A DNA stretch of 64,000 bases from JAFALK01 sp042701975 (GCA_042701975.1 CP170561.1:3286001-3350000), one strand, 5' to 3'; positions 33,660-43,358 are shown, counted from the stretch's first letter. Program-made: numbers and translations. Notes: generated by a model from the letters alone, not told the origin.

Positions 33660-35170
33660 CGCGCTACCGCGCCCTTGGCGTCGCGCTCCATAGGCTCCAG
33701 GGCGTATACGGACGAGAAATCGATGTCGCGCGCCACGTAGATGCCGACGATGCCACCTTGGTTCTGGTAGATCAGCGGCGGAATGTTGATGGTGCTGTCC
33801 AACACCTTCTCCGCCAGCTTGCTGGTGTTGGCCGTGGTCGAGGGCAAGACGATCGTGTCGCCCTGGCGCTCGTTGGTCTGGTTCTGGATGATGAGCTTGA
33901 CCGAGTCGTCGATCAGGGACAGCAGCAGAGCCGCACCGATGCGCTCGCCCCAGCGGTTGTCCACGTAGCCGTCAATGCCTGCCTCGCCGAGCTGCCCGGT
34001 CCCCGGGGATTCCAGATCCACGGTCACGCCCTGCGGTGTGCGCAGCCGCGTCCAGAGCACGGGAATGCGCACGGTTCCTGGCCTCACAGATGCAATCCGG
34101 TACTCGCCGTCCAGGTGAGAGCCGCGTTCGACAAGCAGCACACGGCCGTCATCGCCATACAAGTTGCGTTGCAACACGCAGCCGATCAGGCCGGAACTGG
34201 CGCTGATCACCTTGGTCTTGAGGGCGCACGTGAAGGCCGTCCCCTTGGGCAAGGTCAGGCTGCGATCGCCGAGCATCGCCGCGCTGACCTTTGGCGTGAT
34301 CGATGCCTGCAGCTGTTCGCCGAAGAGACCACCAGTGATTGAGACCGGGCTGCGGGGTGGACGAGCCATGGGCGGCTCGGCGTCGAGCAGCGCTCCACTC
34401 GCCGGCAGCACCTCTGCCTCCTTGCCGGCCCATCCTGCCGACTGCGTGAGGCTGTCCATCAGCCCCTGGAGCCGGCGCTGATACTCCCGCAGATTGCTGG
34501 TGGTGGCCGCCATGGGGTCCTTTGAAGTGCCGGCACCCGGCAGGCCATCGCTGGGTTGTAGGTCCAGTCGGCGGTCCGCGGTCATTTCGCTTGTGGGTGG
34601 TGGCAAGCTGCCAACCCGGGTGCTGACCAGGAGGACGGGGGCATCCTCGGGGGGAGAGAACTTCGCGCCGGTCGCAGACGGCGCACCGCCTTGGGCACGG
34701 TGCACGCCGATGGGATCAGCCTCCTCCGCGTCATCCAGGGCAATGGGCTTCAGAGCCGGGATCAACGGGGCGCTGGCCGGGTTGCCCGCGAGGGGTTTTG
34801 CCTCAGGAATGTCGAGCCGGTGTGGTTCTGTGCTGGCAGCGCTAGGTTTGTCGCGGGTCAATGCGGCACCGGAGCTGCTGGTCCTGTGCAGGCTCGCTGC
34901 CATGCGCTGGCCGGTGAGGATCGCTGCGACGATCAGCGTGGCTGCCAGCAGGACGAGCGCGAGCAGCGCTTTCGTGGACAGTCGCGACCGGCCCTGTGTC
35001 GCGATGTCCGGGATTCCGAGTTCGCCAGGTAGCGGGTGCAACTCGTTCTCGATGTTCGCTTGTCCTGCTTGCGAGACCTGAGAGGGCTCGTGGGAGTCAT
35101 AGGGACCGTCGGGACCCAAGGGATGACGGTCACCATTGGAACCGTCTGGACTGTGGGGGCAGCTGTTCAT
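33656..35170 (-). CDS. virB10: Type IV secretion protein VirB10
   Basis: A 504-aa core complex protein that spans both membranes. It has a cytoplasmic N-terminus, one transmembrane helix (ALLALVLLAATLIVAAILTG, about residues 68-87), a Pro/Ala-rich periplasmic linker and a C-terminal TrbI-like domain with the outer membrane antenna region. Key blocks are LPKGTAFTCALKTKVIS, GCVLQRNLYGDDGRVLLVER and WGERIGAALLLSLIDD. Confidence 0.94.
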   Translation of the reverse strand: MNSCPHSPDGSNGDRHPLGPDGPYDSHEPSQVSQAGQANIENELHPLPGELGIPDIATQGRSRLSTKALLALVLLAATLIVAAILTGQRMAASLHRTSSSGAALTRDKPSAASTEPHRLDIPEAKPLAGNPASAPLIPALKPIALDDAEEADPIGVHRAQGGAPSATGAKFSPPEDAPVLLVSTRVGSLPPPTSEMTADRRLDLQPSDGLPGAGTSKDPMAATTSNLREYQRRLQGLMDSLTQSAGWAGKEAEVLPASGALLDAEPPMARPPRSPVSITGGLFGEQLQASITPKVSAAMLGDRSLTLPKGTAFTCALKTKVISASSGLIGCVLQRNLYGDDGRVLLVERGSHLDGEYRIASVRPGTVRIPVLWTRLRTPQGVTVDLESPGTGQLGEAGIDGYVDNRWGERIGAALLLSLIDDSVKLIIQNQTNERQGDTIVLPSTTANTSKLAEKVLDSTINIPPLIYQNQGGIVGIYVARDIDFSSVYALEPMERDAKGAVAR

Positions 35171-36126
35171 CGCGCGTCTCCCGGATGGGGGCTCGTAGAA
35201 GCTTGTGCGCGGTCTGCCTTGACCACGCGGCGGACGCCGTTCACCGTCGTGCCGTTCTCGGGCGGATGGCCATCAAGGTCGAAGGCATCGTTCCAGACTT
35301 CGACGACTGCCGAACCGGCCCTCAACATGAGATTTCGGCTCACGCGATCGACCACCAGCAGCTCATCCTCCATGCGCGAATTGACCAGGGCTTCGCTGGC
35401 GTCGCCGAGGACCTGGAAGATGGCGGGCAGCTCGCGGTTGCCGGGGAATCGCATGTAGGTGAAGCGCCCATCGTCGAAGACGAGCGTCGGCACAATGTCT
35501 CGGGATCCGCGACCCTCGGCGATGGAGTAGCGGGCGTTCAGCACCGGGGGCTGGACATCCAGCCGGTTCTGAACGATCTGGGCAGGGGAAAGCGGCCGTG
35601 GCACCTGCGCCAACATTGCAAGGACGGGTGCCTCGTGCACTGGGATGGTTGGGGAAGTGACAGGGCGCGCGGGCGTGTGAACCAGCAAACGATAGACGGG
35701 AGGGCTGGGGTCAGCGTCGGCCAGCACCACGAAGCGAAATGCATGGGTGCGCCGGTCGGTGACGACGGCCAGGTTGTTGGCCTCGCCAGCCCGGCTCCTG
35801 GGCTTGATGAACAGGATCCTGCCGCCGGGGGGAACGGCGACGCACCAGACGGCCTCGGGCTTGGCGCAGTCGCTGCCCAGGCCCGAGGCCACTTCGGTGA
35901 TGGTCTCGTCCGGATCGAGGACGACCAAGGTGACAACCCCGCGCTTGACGTTGACCGTCACCACGGCCTGCGGGTCATAGATCACTTCACGCAGCCGGGG
36001 ATCGGGAAGTGGAAGATGTGCGGGAAGATGTGCGGCAGGTGCCGCCGACCCAGCAGTTGGTGGCGCAGAGTGCGCCAGTGTCAAGGTCAGCGCACATGCG
36101 GCGCTGAGGCTCAGTGCGCGCCTCAT
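35167..36126 (-). CDS. virB9: Type IV secretion protein VirB9
   Basis: A 319-aa periplasmic core component with a signal peptide (about residues 1-24). The N-terminal CagX-like domain has RLREVIYDPQAVVTVNVKRG, and the C-terminal beta domain has PTLVFDDGRFTYMRFPGNR and LLVVDRVSRNLMLRAGSAVV. It overlaps virB8 and virB10 by 4 bases. Confidence 0.94.
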   Translation of the reverse strand: MRRALSLSAACALTLTLAHSAPPTAGSAAPAAHLPAHLPLPDPRLREVIYDPQAVVTVNVKRGVVTLVVLDPDETITEVASGLGSDCAKPEAVWCVAVPPGGRILFIKPRSRAGEANNLAVVTDRRTHAFRFVVLADADPSPPVYRLLVHTPARPVTSPTIPVHEAPVLAMLAQVPRPLSPAQIVQNRLDVQPPVLNARYSIAEGRGSRDIVPTLVFDDGRFTYMRFPGNRELPAIFQVLGDASEALVNSRMEDELLVVDRVSRNLMLRAGSAVVEVWNDAFDLDGHPPENGTTVNGVRRVVKADRAQASTSPHPGDAR

Positions 36127-36917
36127 GGCTTGGCTCCTGCAACCGTCGTGTTGATCTCGGGGTCGGACCGGTAGGCCGTCACGACAAAGCCGAAGGGGTT
36201 CTCCAGCCGATCTCGCTCTTTCATGAGCACCTGGGGCTGGTACTCGAAGATGACACTCGCGGCGTGGCGGGTCGTCGCGTCTGGCAGGCTTCTGTCCTGT
36301 GAACGCACCACCTTGTCGTAGGTGACCGTTGCTTCTCGGCGTTCGCCGTTCTTGCCGCTGCGCCCGAAGGCGGCGAGACGGACGCTGACAATGTGGATCC
36401 GCCAGTCCTCGGCGGCCCCGATCCTCTTTTGCAGCGCGGCGTCGCCTTCGAACTGACGGCTGTACGTCTCGAACACTGCCGGGACCGCCATCCGGGAGAC
36501 TTGATCGAAGTCGCGCTGCAGGAACATCCAGCTGTAGCCCTCGCGTGCTCGTACAAAGCTGGCCAGGTTGTGCTTGTCCAGTGCCTCCATTGCAGGGACG
36601 GTTTCGACGCTCAAGCGCTGCTGAATCGTCGTCTCACCGGTCACGCGATCCACAACGATTGGGATTTCGACGATGCGACGAAGCGGACCTTGAGCGAAAA
36701 CCGCGGCGGTCCCGAGCGCGCCCAGCGTCAGGCCGACTGCGGCGACTCGCCAGGCTCGTCGCTCCGACCGCTCAAGCATTACGGATCGATCGAGTTCCCA
36801 CTCGCGGTTGGCAGGAATGACACCGTCTTCAGCGGCTGTCTCGATAGAGCTGCCGACAGGGGTGACCGGGTGACCAGGCAATGCAGCGGCTTGTCCTGGC
36901 ATCAGGAGGGCTGTCAT
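36123..36917 (-). CDS. virB8: Type IV secretion protein VirB8
   Basis: A 264-aa bitopic inner membrane assembly factor. A single transmembrane helix (VAAVGLTLGALGTAAVF, about residues 58-75) is followed by the NTF2-like periplasmic domain with SFVRAREGYSWMFLQRDF and EATVTYDKVVRS. AGGAGAACACC precedes the ATG. The gap to virB5 is only 65 bases and cannot hold the usual virB7 lipoprotein gene. Confidence 0.93.
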   Translation of the reverse strand: MTALLMPGQAAALPGHPVTPVGSSIETAAEDGVIPANREWELDRSVMLERSERRAWRVAAVGLTLGALGTAAVFAQGPLRRIVEIPIVVDRVTGETTIQQRLSVETVPAMEALDKHNLASFVRAREGYSWMFLQRDFDQVSRMAVPAVFETYSRQFEGDAALQKRIGAAEDWRIHIVSVRLAAFGRSGKNGERREATVTYDKVVRSQDRSLPDATTRHAASVIFEYQPQVLMKERDRLENPFGFVVTAYRSDPEINTTVAGAKP

Positions 36918-36981
36918 GGTGTTCTCCTCTGTTCAGCCGCGGAGTGAGGGCGGCGGTGAGGGCGCTGAGGGTGGTTTGGGC

Positions 36982-37674
36982 CTAGTGCAGGTAGTCGGAG
37001 ACCTTACCGGTCCGGGAAAGCATCTCGTATTGCCGCTCTCGATCACGAGATCTGGCGATGCGCTCCTCGGTCTCGGACATCCCCTGTAGCATTTGCAGCT
37101 GAGACATTTCGTGCGCCAAGAGCGCGTTCTCGGCGCCGATGCGCGCCTGGATCTCCTGCACGGCCTTCGGGTCCGTCGTTGCGTTGATCTGACTCATCAG
37201 CGACTGGATCTGGGTCAGGCGACCCGCGGCCGTCTTCATCGCGTCCTGCAGCAACCCCTTTTGCTGATAGGGCAAGGACAGCCGCGCCTGGCATTCCGTG
37301 CGGGCACTGCCTTGCCTGTCCAAGCAGTTGTAGACCATGCTGGCGTCCCGTAGAGCTTTGGCGGTGGAAGACAAGCCCGCATAGCCTGAAGTGCCGATGA
37401 CGTTGAGGTAGCGGTAGCCCTCCGCTGGCACATAGTTCTTCAGCAGCGGATTGTTGAAGACGTTGCCCAGGTTGCGAACGCCGTTGATGCTCTCGAGCTG
37501 GGTCTGCAGCTGTCGGATTTGCTGGACCTGATTCTGGATCGACGTAATGTCATCCATCACCTGCTGGACGGTCTGGATGAGGTTCGCTGCGTCAATGACG
37601 GGGATGCCTTGCGCGCGGATGGCGCTCGCGCTGAAGGCCAGGACGGCAGCGGTAAGGGCAACGCGAATGTGCAT
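36982..37674 (-). CDS. virB5: Type IV secretion pilus-tip protein VirB5
   Basis: A 230-aa exported helical protein with a signal peptide (MHIRVALTAAVLAFSASAIRA). The mature part begins QGIPVIDAANLIQTVQQVMD, a typical VirB5/TrbJ opening, followed by long coiled helices with Gln-rich stretches. The ATG at 37674 is chosen for AGGAGA upstream; an in-frame ATG at 37704 overlaps virB6. The gene lies after virB6 instead of before it. Confidence 0.9.
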   Translation of the reverse strand: MHIRVALTAAVLAFSASAIRAQGIPVIDAANLIQTVQQVMDDITSIQNQVQQIRQLQTQLESINGVRNLGNVFNNPLLKNYVPAEGYRYLNVIGTSGYAGLSSTAKALRDASMVYNCLDRQGSARTECQARLSLPYQQKGLLQDAMKTAAGRLTQIQSLMSQINATTDPKAVQEIQARIGAENALLAHEMSQLQMLQGMSETEERIARSRDRERQYEMLSRTGKVSDYLH

Positions 37675-37700
37675 GGCAAGTCTCCTGATGAGATTGGGCT

Positions 37701-38750
37701 TCAACCGGCCCGGCCGCGAAGCGCGGCGAGCTTGTAGGCAGCGACGCGGGAAGCGCTAAAGCCCTGGTGCACGAAACCTCCCGCTATCCGGCCGGCGGCG
37801 TGTGAGAGGCCCAGGCCAGGTCGGATCATGCCGCCACCTTGAGAGCCAGCGTTGCCTGCTCGGCCGGCTGCAGCTGAGCGGAGGCTGAAGATCATCGTGG
37901 CGTTCTGAATCATCTGCAGACCGTGCTGAACTGCGGCTCCCCCCGTCAGGGCTGAGGCCAAGCTTGGCGCTTGGAAGCACACGATGGCCATCAGGATCAT
38001 CAGCACGCAGTAGCGCGTCGCCTCGCCGAGCACGTTGAAGTTGCCGCCCAGGAAGGTTCCGCCGTCATGGATCGCTTGGAATAGGCGCACCCCCACGTAG
38101 TTGCTGAGGCCCAATGCGAAGAAGACAAACCAGGTCAGGACGACTGTGTTGAGCAGCATCGACAGCCAGCTGTCGAAGAAGCGCGCTGTGGGTCTCCACG
38201 CCAGGCACAGCACGAAGAGTGGCCCAACCGCCACCACGAACGTCATGAGCAGCTTGCTCAACGTGACAACGAAGAGCGCGACACAGAGAAAGGCAACGCT
38301 TCCGATCGAGAAGAGAGCCGCTGCGAGCGCCAGGTCCAACCTGAAGATGCTGGCTTCTTTCATGATGTCAGCCACTTGCTCGCTTGCAGCGTCGTTGAAT
38401 TTGTCCAGTAGGACGTAGGGTGTCGAGATCGTCGCTGGATCAGTATCGCCAGGAAGAAAAGTCGTCGCGATCCCCAAGGCGAGGCCGTTAACGGTATCCG
38501 AGATGGTGCTGACATAGACACCCGACTGCAGAGCGAAGGTCAAGATAAGACCCATCTTGAAGGCCTTCCATGTAAAGACGGGAACGGATGCGGATGCCTC
38601 GCCGCGTACAACCGCCCAGCCATACAAGGTCACCCAAAGGGTCATGCAGGTCAGCGCAACTGGAGCCAAGCGATCCATCAGTGACGAAACGACGCCGAGC
38701 ACATAGTCGCCCAGAACTGCATCCAGCTGCATGCCGACCCAACTGAACAC
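37701..38750 (-). CDS. virB6: Type IV secretion polytopic protein VirB6
   Basis: A 349-aa inner membrane channel component with five or more hydrophobic segments, among them LALAAALFSIGSVAFLCVAL and a conserved tryptophan in CLAWRPTARFFDSWLSMLLN. The start is a GTG at 38750 with GGGAG upstream, giving VFSWVGMQLDAVLGDYV; the ATG at 38732 is an alternative. The longer upstream frame overlaps the preceding gene and is not used. Confidence 0.92.
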   Translation of the reverse strand: MFSWVGMQLDAVLGDYVLGVVSSLMDRLAPVALTCMTLWVTLYGWAVVRGEASASVPVFTWKAFKMGLILTFALQSGVYVSTISDTVNGLALGIATTFLPGDTDPATISTPYVLLDKFNDAASEQVADIMKEASIFRLDLALAAALFSIGSVAFLCVALFVVTLSKLLMTFVVAVGPLFVLCLAWRPTARFFDSWLSMLLNTVVLTWFVFFALGLSNYVGVRLFQAIHDGGTFLGGNFNVLGEATRYCVLMILMAIVCFQAPSLASALTGGAAVQHGLQMIQNATMIFSLRSAAAGRAGNAGSQGGGMIRPGLGLSHAAGRIAGGFVHQGFSASRVAAYKLAALRGRAG

Positions 38751-38760
38751 GGCTGGCTCC

Positions 38761-39180
38761 CTACTGCGCCACGGCGACCACGAGGTTCGCCGGAGGCCGC
38801 GCGAACATCTCCACGCACTTGCTTGAGATGTCCGGAAGTTGACATTGCATCCATTTGCCGCGCACTTTGACGACCCACACGCGAAGAAGCTTGGACGTAC
38901 CGTAGGTTGCGGTGCGACAGGCACTGGGCCGGGCGTACGGCTCCGTGCACTCGACGAGCCCTCCATTCGTCTCCACCATCAGCCATGCGCCGCCCGAACA
39001 ACCGGCCGTAGCTGCGCAAGGCGCAAAACTTGCAGCCGAATTGGTGATCGGCGGCGTCTCGACGCGCCGTGCTCCATCCTTGGATTGATGGACTGCCTCG
39101 TTTCCCTTGACGAACTGGGCCTGCGCGCTCCCTGCGACGAGGACAACGGCTGTGCATGCGAAGAAGTGGCGGCATGTCAT
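38761..39180 (-). CDS. Small secreted cysteine-containing protein of the VirB cluster
   Basis: A 139-aa exported protein with a signal peptide ending AQA (about residues 1-22) and four to six cysteines in the mature part (FAPCAATAGCSGGAWLM; MQCQLPDISSKCVEM), suggesting disulfides. It lies between virB4 and virB6 and overlaps virB4 by 4 bases. No family is recognised; it may stabilise the channel or act as an entry exclusion-type protein, which is inference from position. Confidence 0.72.
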   Translation of the reverse strand: MTCRHFFACTAVVLVAGSAQAQFVKGNEAVHQSKDGARRVETPPITNSAASFAPCAATAGCSGGAWLMVETNGGLVECTEPYARPSACRTATYGTSKLLRVWVVKVRGKWMQCQLPDISSKCVEMFARPPANLVVAVAQ

Positions 39181-41660
39181 GCATGTCTCCTTGGGCTTCG
39201 AGACCTGTGAACCTGAACCTCTCGAAGAAAGACGGGCAGCCATTGGGAGGGATCGTTGCCGTGCTGCTCTCGGATGCTGTCGAGAAGCTCGACGTTGTCG
39301 GTGGTCGCGGAGAGCACGGAGACGAAGTCGCCGAGTCCCGCCAGGTCGAGTTCGCAGATCGCGCTGCTGTGACCCTGCTTGACCAGAAAACGGCGGCCGC
39401 CCTGGGCATTGAGACCTCGGACGATCTCGTATTCAGCTTCGCTGAGGCCGAACCCATCGATGTAGTCCGCCCGGACGGCTTCTGGATTGGCGAGGAAGAT
39501 CTTGGTGGCGCTTTGCTCGACCATCGTGCGGCCGATGGGATGGGTGAGCACATCGGAGGGGCTCTGGGTGTCGAAGATCCCGAGTCCGTTCTGTTTGCGG
39601 ATCGTCTTCTGCTTCTGCTTGGCGAATTCGCTGAAGGCCTCGTGGTCGAGGACTTTCCAGAACTCGGAGATCACATAGATCAGCCGCCCACCGTCGACGA
39701 GCTCCTGCATGACTTGCAGCAAGTACATCATGATCGGTGTTCGCACCTCGGGAAGGTCGAGAAACTCGGTGGTGTCGAAGGCGATCACGGGGGCGGCATG
39801 CAGATCGACCAGTCGGTCGTCGGCCTGATCAAACACCCAGCCGAGCGCGCCACCCTGGCACCAGCGGCCCAAGCGATCAAACAGGCTGTTCTCGCTGGTC
39901 TTGGGCAGGTTCTGCCGCACGGCGGAGAAGCGGCGCAGGTGTACCGGCATCATGGCAACGGCCTGCACCGCGTGCGCGATCGCCCGTTCGTCTGCGGGCA
40001 GGAGCGGCAGCGCAGGCGTGGCGACGCAGGTACGAACAAGCTGCTCCCAGAACTGGATGCGGGCAGGCGTAGGCTCGCGCTGCAAGGGATTGCAGCCGGT
40101 GGGTTGACCGGCTTGCAGGCTGATGTACTGCCCGCCCAGCGCACGGATGGCGATCTCGCAGCCACGGTCCAGGTCGAACAGGACCAGTCGTGGGGCGGGA
40201 TCCCACTTGCGCGTGAGCGTGAGCAGGAACATCTCAAGCGTCGTCTTGCCGACGCCTGTCGAGCCGATGATCAAGGTATTGCCCGGTAACTTCTTATCGT
40301 GGGAGTCTTCATCCGGCGGGCTGCTGTGCAGATTGAGATAGAAAGGCTGGCCAGAAGGCGTCTGCAGCAAGGCCAGGGCCTCACCCCAGGGGTTGCCGTC
40401 ACGCTTGCCGCGAGCGATGTTGTGCCCGCTCGCCAGCGCCGCGAAGGCGCGTGAAGACAGCTTGGCTTCCCGCGGCCGCCACTGCCAGTTGCCAGGCATC
40501 TGGGCAAACCACGCAGCGTCCGCCACCAGGTCGAGCGGCGACATCTGGAGGCTGGAGGCCTCGCCGACTGCGCCAATCGCCTGCGCTGCTCGACGCCCAG
40601 CGTCCGTCGGGCTGTCGCCGAAGACGACGAGGCTGTAGTGGTACTCGCCCATGCAGAACTGGCCATCGCCCAGCTCGTTCAGGGCGACATCCATATCGGC
40701 GATCTGGCTGGCCACGACATCGTCGCTGGCAATCAGCTGGTCGCGCTGCAGTTCTAGGGCGCGCATGGCCTCGCGCCGCGGCAGGATCGAAAAGCTCTGC
40801 GTCTCGATGAACTCGCTGGCCTCATAGACCAGGGTGTTGAGGATGCCGGGCTCTACGGCGTCCGCGTACTCCTTGATGTCCACGAGTGCCGCGTAGCGGC
40901 GCAGGTCGCCATGACGCAGTTCCAGCTTGTCGCCGCCGAAAGACAGGCGGGTCACCGGCAGGTACCGATACAACGGTCCTGCCGTTATCGGGACCGGGCG
41001 CCAATGGCCGTTGACGAGGTAACCCAGAAACTCCGCGAGCTCGGAGTAAGTCCTGCTGCCCGCTGTTCTGGTGCCGAGCAGCCGCGGTCCGAAGCCGCGC
41101 AGGACGCGATCGACGAGGGCGGACCTCTCCTGCATCGCACGCATGGCGTCGGCCTGGTCTTGGGCGATGGCCGCGCGTGAGCGGGTCGCCGACCGGAAGG
41201 CACGGGCGACTCCGGAGGGGTTCGGGCGGTAGACGAGTGTGAGGTAGAGCTCGGTGCTCATGGCCGGCCGTTCGCCGAGCTTGGCTTGATAAGCCCTCGA
41301 CAGATCCTGAGCGAAGCCGGCTTGCGACGGATCCTGAAGACGATCCGAGACCCTGCGGTGCAGCCGATGCGTCCAGACGGCCCATTGGCCGCCAGCCAGA
41401 TTGCGAAGCAAGCTGCACAGGGCTTCGTGCCGCTCGTTGATCTGGTGTTCGTCCGCACATTCGAAGGGAATGCCTTCGAGGCACCAGCAGCGCAGGTAAT
41501 CGCCGCCGCGGGTGATAACGTCGTGAGAGCTCACCAGAGAAGAGAAGGGGATGAAGGCCGCCAACGGGTTCTCGACCCGCGCTTGCGCCCAGTACCGAGG
41601 GCGCGCGCTGACTTGGCGGAGCCCTGTTCGTTGGTCGATGGCCTTAGTGGTGCCAAGCAT
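39177..41660 (-). CDS. virB4: Type IV secretion ATPase VirB4
   Basis: An 827-aa ATPase, the largest VirB protein. The N-terminal CagE/TrbE/VirB domain contains FSILPRREAMRALELQRDQL and VVFGDSPTDAGRRAAQAI. Walker A is IGSTGVGKTT (465-474), Walker B LIYVISEFWKVL and a conserved IFDTQSPSDVL follow. The ATG at 41660 overlaps the virB3 stop. Confidence 0.95.
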   Translation of the reverse strand: MLGTTKAIDQRTGLRQVSARPRYWAQARVENPLAAFIPFSSLVSSHDVITRGGDYLRCWCLEGIPFECADEHQINERHEALCSLLRNLAGGQWAVWTHRLHRRVSDRLQDPSQAGFAQDLSRAYQAKLGERPAMSTELYLTLVYRPNPSGVARAFRSATRSRAAIAQDQADAMRAMQERSALVDRVLRGFGPRLLGTRTAGSRTYSELAEFLGYLVNGHWRPVPITAGPLYRYLPVTRLSFGGDKLELRHGDLRRYAALVDIKEYADAVEPGILNTLVYEASEFIETQSFSILPRREAMRALELQRDQLIASDDVVASQIADMDVALNELGDGQFCMGEYHYSLVVFGDSPTDAGRRAAQAIGAVGEASSLQMSPLDLVADAAWFAQMPGNWQWRPREAKLSSRAFAALASGHNIARGKRDGNPWGEALALLQTPSGQPFYLNLHSSPPDEDSHDKKLPGNTLIIGSTGVGKTTLEMFLLTLTRKWDPAPRLVLFDLDRGCEIAIRALGGQYISLQAGQPTGCNPLQREPTPARIQFWEQLVRTCVATPALPLLPADERAIAHAVQAVAMMPVHLRRFSAVRQNLPKTSENSLFDRLGRWCQGGALGWVFDQADDRLVDLHAAPVIAFDTTEFLDLPEVRTPIMMYLLQVMQELVDGGRLIYVISEFWKVLDHEAFSEFAKQKQKTIRKQNGLGIFDTQSPSDVLTHPIGRTMVEQSATKIFLANPEAVRADYIDGFGLSEAEYEIVRGLNAQGGRRFLVKQGHSSAICELDLAGLGDFVSVLSATTDNVELLDSIREQHGNDPSQWLPVFLREVQVHRSRSPRRHA

Positions 41661-41976
41661 CGCAGGCTCCCCGGAACAGGTTTGGCGCGTAGCTGCGCGC
41701 ATGCCAGAAACTCTTGTTGCGGTCGCGCAGCCGGAGCTTCAGGGAGATGAACATCTGATGAAAGCGCTGGTCGTCCTGGGCGGTCACGAAACGCATCCAT
41801 AGCAGTGCGGGCGCGCAGCAAACAAGGACCCCGAGCGCGATCCACCAGTTCAGGTACGTACCGCCCCAGAGGATCAGGAGCAGGGCGCTTCCAATCACCA
41901 GGACCAGCGGAGCCAAAGGGATGCCCAGCTTCATGGCTGGACGCGTGGCGCCCTTGTAGATGGCTTCGCCTTGCAT
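41644..41976 (-). CDS. virB3: Type IV secretion protein VirB3
   Basis: A 110-aa inner membrane protein. The opening EAIYKGATRPAMKLGIPLAP is the VirB3 signature, followed by two transmembrane segments (about residues 23-40 and 46-63). The ATG at 41976 fits the family start. It overlaps virB4 by 17 bases. Confidence 0.92.
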   Translation of the reverse strand: MQGEAIYKGATRPAMKLGIPLAPLVLVIGSALLLILWGGTYLNWWIALGVLVCCAPALLWMRFVTAQDDQRFHQMFISLKLRLRDRNKSFWHARSYAPNLFRGACDAWHH

Positions 41977-41989
41977 GGCCGATGTCGCC

Positions 41990-42280
41990 TCAGTTGACGA
42001 TATAGGCGGCAAAGGCACTGGCGCCGCCGACCAGCGTGCCGCCGATCAGCACGTTGGCGACGTCGGTGAGACGTGCACCCTGGAAGATCATCTTGAAGCC
42101 CGCCCAGATGATGGCGATGGTCACGACGGCCACTGAGATCGTGACCAGCATCGTGTTGACGTTGGTGACCGTCGCGTTGACTTTGTCGAATCCCTGGGCC
42201 CGATCTACCTGCGAGACTACCGCCAGCAGCAGTGCCGACGAGGTGGGAACGAAGCGGCGCTTGAAATCTAGCGTGTTCAT
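41990..42280 (-). CDS. virB2: Type IV secretion major pilin VirB2
   Basis: A 96-aa pilin precursor. An exported N-terminus (about 30 residues) is followed by two hydrophobic helices (MLVTISVAVVTIAIIWAGF and VLIGGTLVGGASAFAAYIV) as in VirB2/TrbC. The ATG at 42280 overlaps the virB1 stop by 4 bases; the longer frame reads into virB1 in another phase. Confidence 0.9.
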   Translation of the reverse strand: MNTLDFKRRFVPTSSALLLAVVSQVDRAQGFDKVNATVTNVNTMLVTISVAVVTIAIIWAGFKMIFQGARLTDVANVLIGGTLVGGASAFAAYIVN

Positions 42281-42786
42281 GACTTGTCCTTTCCTGGCGC
42301 GACGGGACGAGTGCGTCCAAGGTTGGCGGATGTCGTGACGACCTTGCGTACATAGCCTTGGCGGAACCCTGTGACGAAGTCGCCGCCGTAGTAGCAGGAC
42401 AGCGCTTGCCGCAGAGTGGTTTGGCTCATTCCGGGAGGCGAGGGCGGTGGACGAGCTTGCTTGAAGCAGTCGACCAGCACGGTTTGCATCGCGCTGAGAT
42501 TGGCGCAGGGCTCGAAGGCTTGCTCTAAAGACAGCGAGAGGCGGGCGAAGTTGCGGACGTTGATCTGGCTGAGCCCGACGCTGAAGTTCCAGCCTGCAGT
42601 ACTCAGGGCACGAGCCGTCGCCAGCGCCTCGGCCCGATTTCGGGGCTGACGCTCCAGCGCACCGCCGACCACGCCAATTGCCCAAGGATTGAACGAGCTC
42701 TCGACACTAACCAATGCGTTGGCCGTGGTGACATGGACCTGCGGCGCGCAGGCCAGCGCCACCGCGATGAAGGCAGCTGCTTCCAT
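42277..42786 (-). CDS. virB1: Lytic transglycosylase VirB1
   Basis: A 169-aa peptidoglycan-cleaving enzyme that opens the wall for channel assembly. The catalytic Glu lies in ALVSVESSFNPWAIG (about residue 29), followed by VGLSQINVRNF and ALSCYYGGDF, all typical of SLT domains. The N-terminus is hydrophobic but is not a clear signal peptide. Confidence 0.92.
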   Translation of the reverse strand: MEAAAFIAVALACAPQVHVTTANALVSVESSFNPWAIGVVGGALERQPRNRAEALATARALSTAGWNFSVGLSQINVRNFARLSLSLEQAFEPCANLSAMQTVLVDCFKQARPPPSPPGMSQTTLRQALSCYYGGDFVTGFRQGYVRKVVTTSANLGRTRPVAPGKDKS

Positions 42787-42797
42787 GGTGCTGTTCC

Positions 42798-43358
42798 TCA
42801 GTCGCTGGGGGTGCTGTTCGCCGTGCGCAGTTGAGAGCTCAACCAGGCGGCGTAGTCATCGTCGAAGCGGCTGTCCCAGGCGCTGAACCGGGACTTCGCG
42901 GTTGGGCTGAACTCCGTTGACGTACTGCCGTCGCTCGACCACCAATTGCGTGAGAACAGGGCGCCGTCAACTGTGATGGAGATCGCGCCCAGGTAGTCGC
43001 AGGTGAATGTCGGGCCGCCGTCCGTGTCGAAGCGCCGCGTGTACTGCGGTGGGCAGTACGTCGGCGCTGCCGACCAGGCGTGGCTGGCTGAGTTTCCAGC
43101 GCCGGACATGCTGCAAGTCGGAAATGCCTTGCCGCGGGCCAGATCGCGAAACAGTTGCGTGATCGGTGGGACGCACTGCGGTATGGCGCGCCAGCTGGGA
43201 GCCGCGAGACACAACAGCACCCGGCACCCGTCAACTGCGTGGGCGGCCTGGCTGACGAGCATGAGCAGAGCGATGGCAGCCGTGGAAGCCCCGTGCCGGA
43301 ACCTGGCGCTTCCCGGCGCAACGGGAGCAACTGGAGTCGAGATATGGGTGGCTTTCAT
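42798..43358 (-). CDS. TrbM-like conjugal transfer protein
   Basis: A 186-aa exported protein with a signal peptide (residues about 20-42, ending AAHA). The cysteine pattern CRVLLCLAAP ... IPQCVPPI ... GKAFPTCSMSG resembles TrbM/KikA-type proteins that accompany type IV secretion operons. GAGGGG precedes the ATG. It is the first gene before virB1, so the operon promoter may lie in the 298 bases upstream (43359-43656), where I see no gene. Confidence 0.72.
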   Translation of the reverse strand: MKATHISTPVAPVAPGSARFRHGASTAAIALLMLVSQAAHAVDGCRVLLCLAAPSWRAIPQCVPPITQLFRDLARGKAFPTCSMSGAGNSASHAWSAAPTYCPPQYTRRFDTDGGPTFTCDYLGAISITVDGALFSRNWWSSDGSTSTEFSPTAKSRFSAWDSRFDDDYAAWLSSQLRTANSTPSD

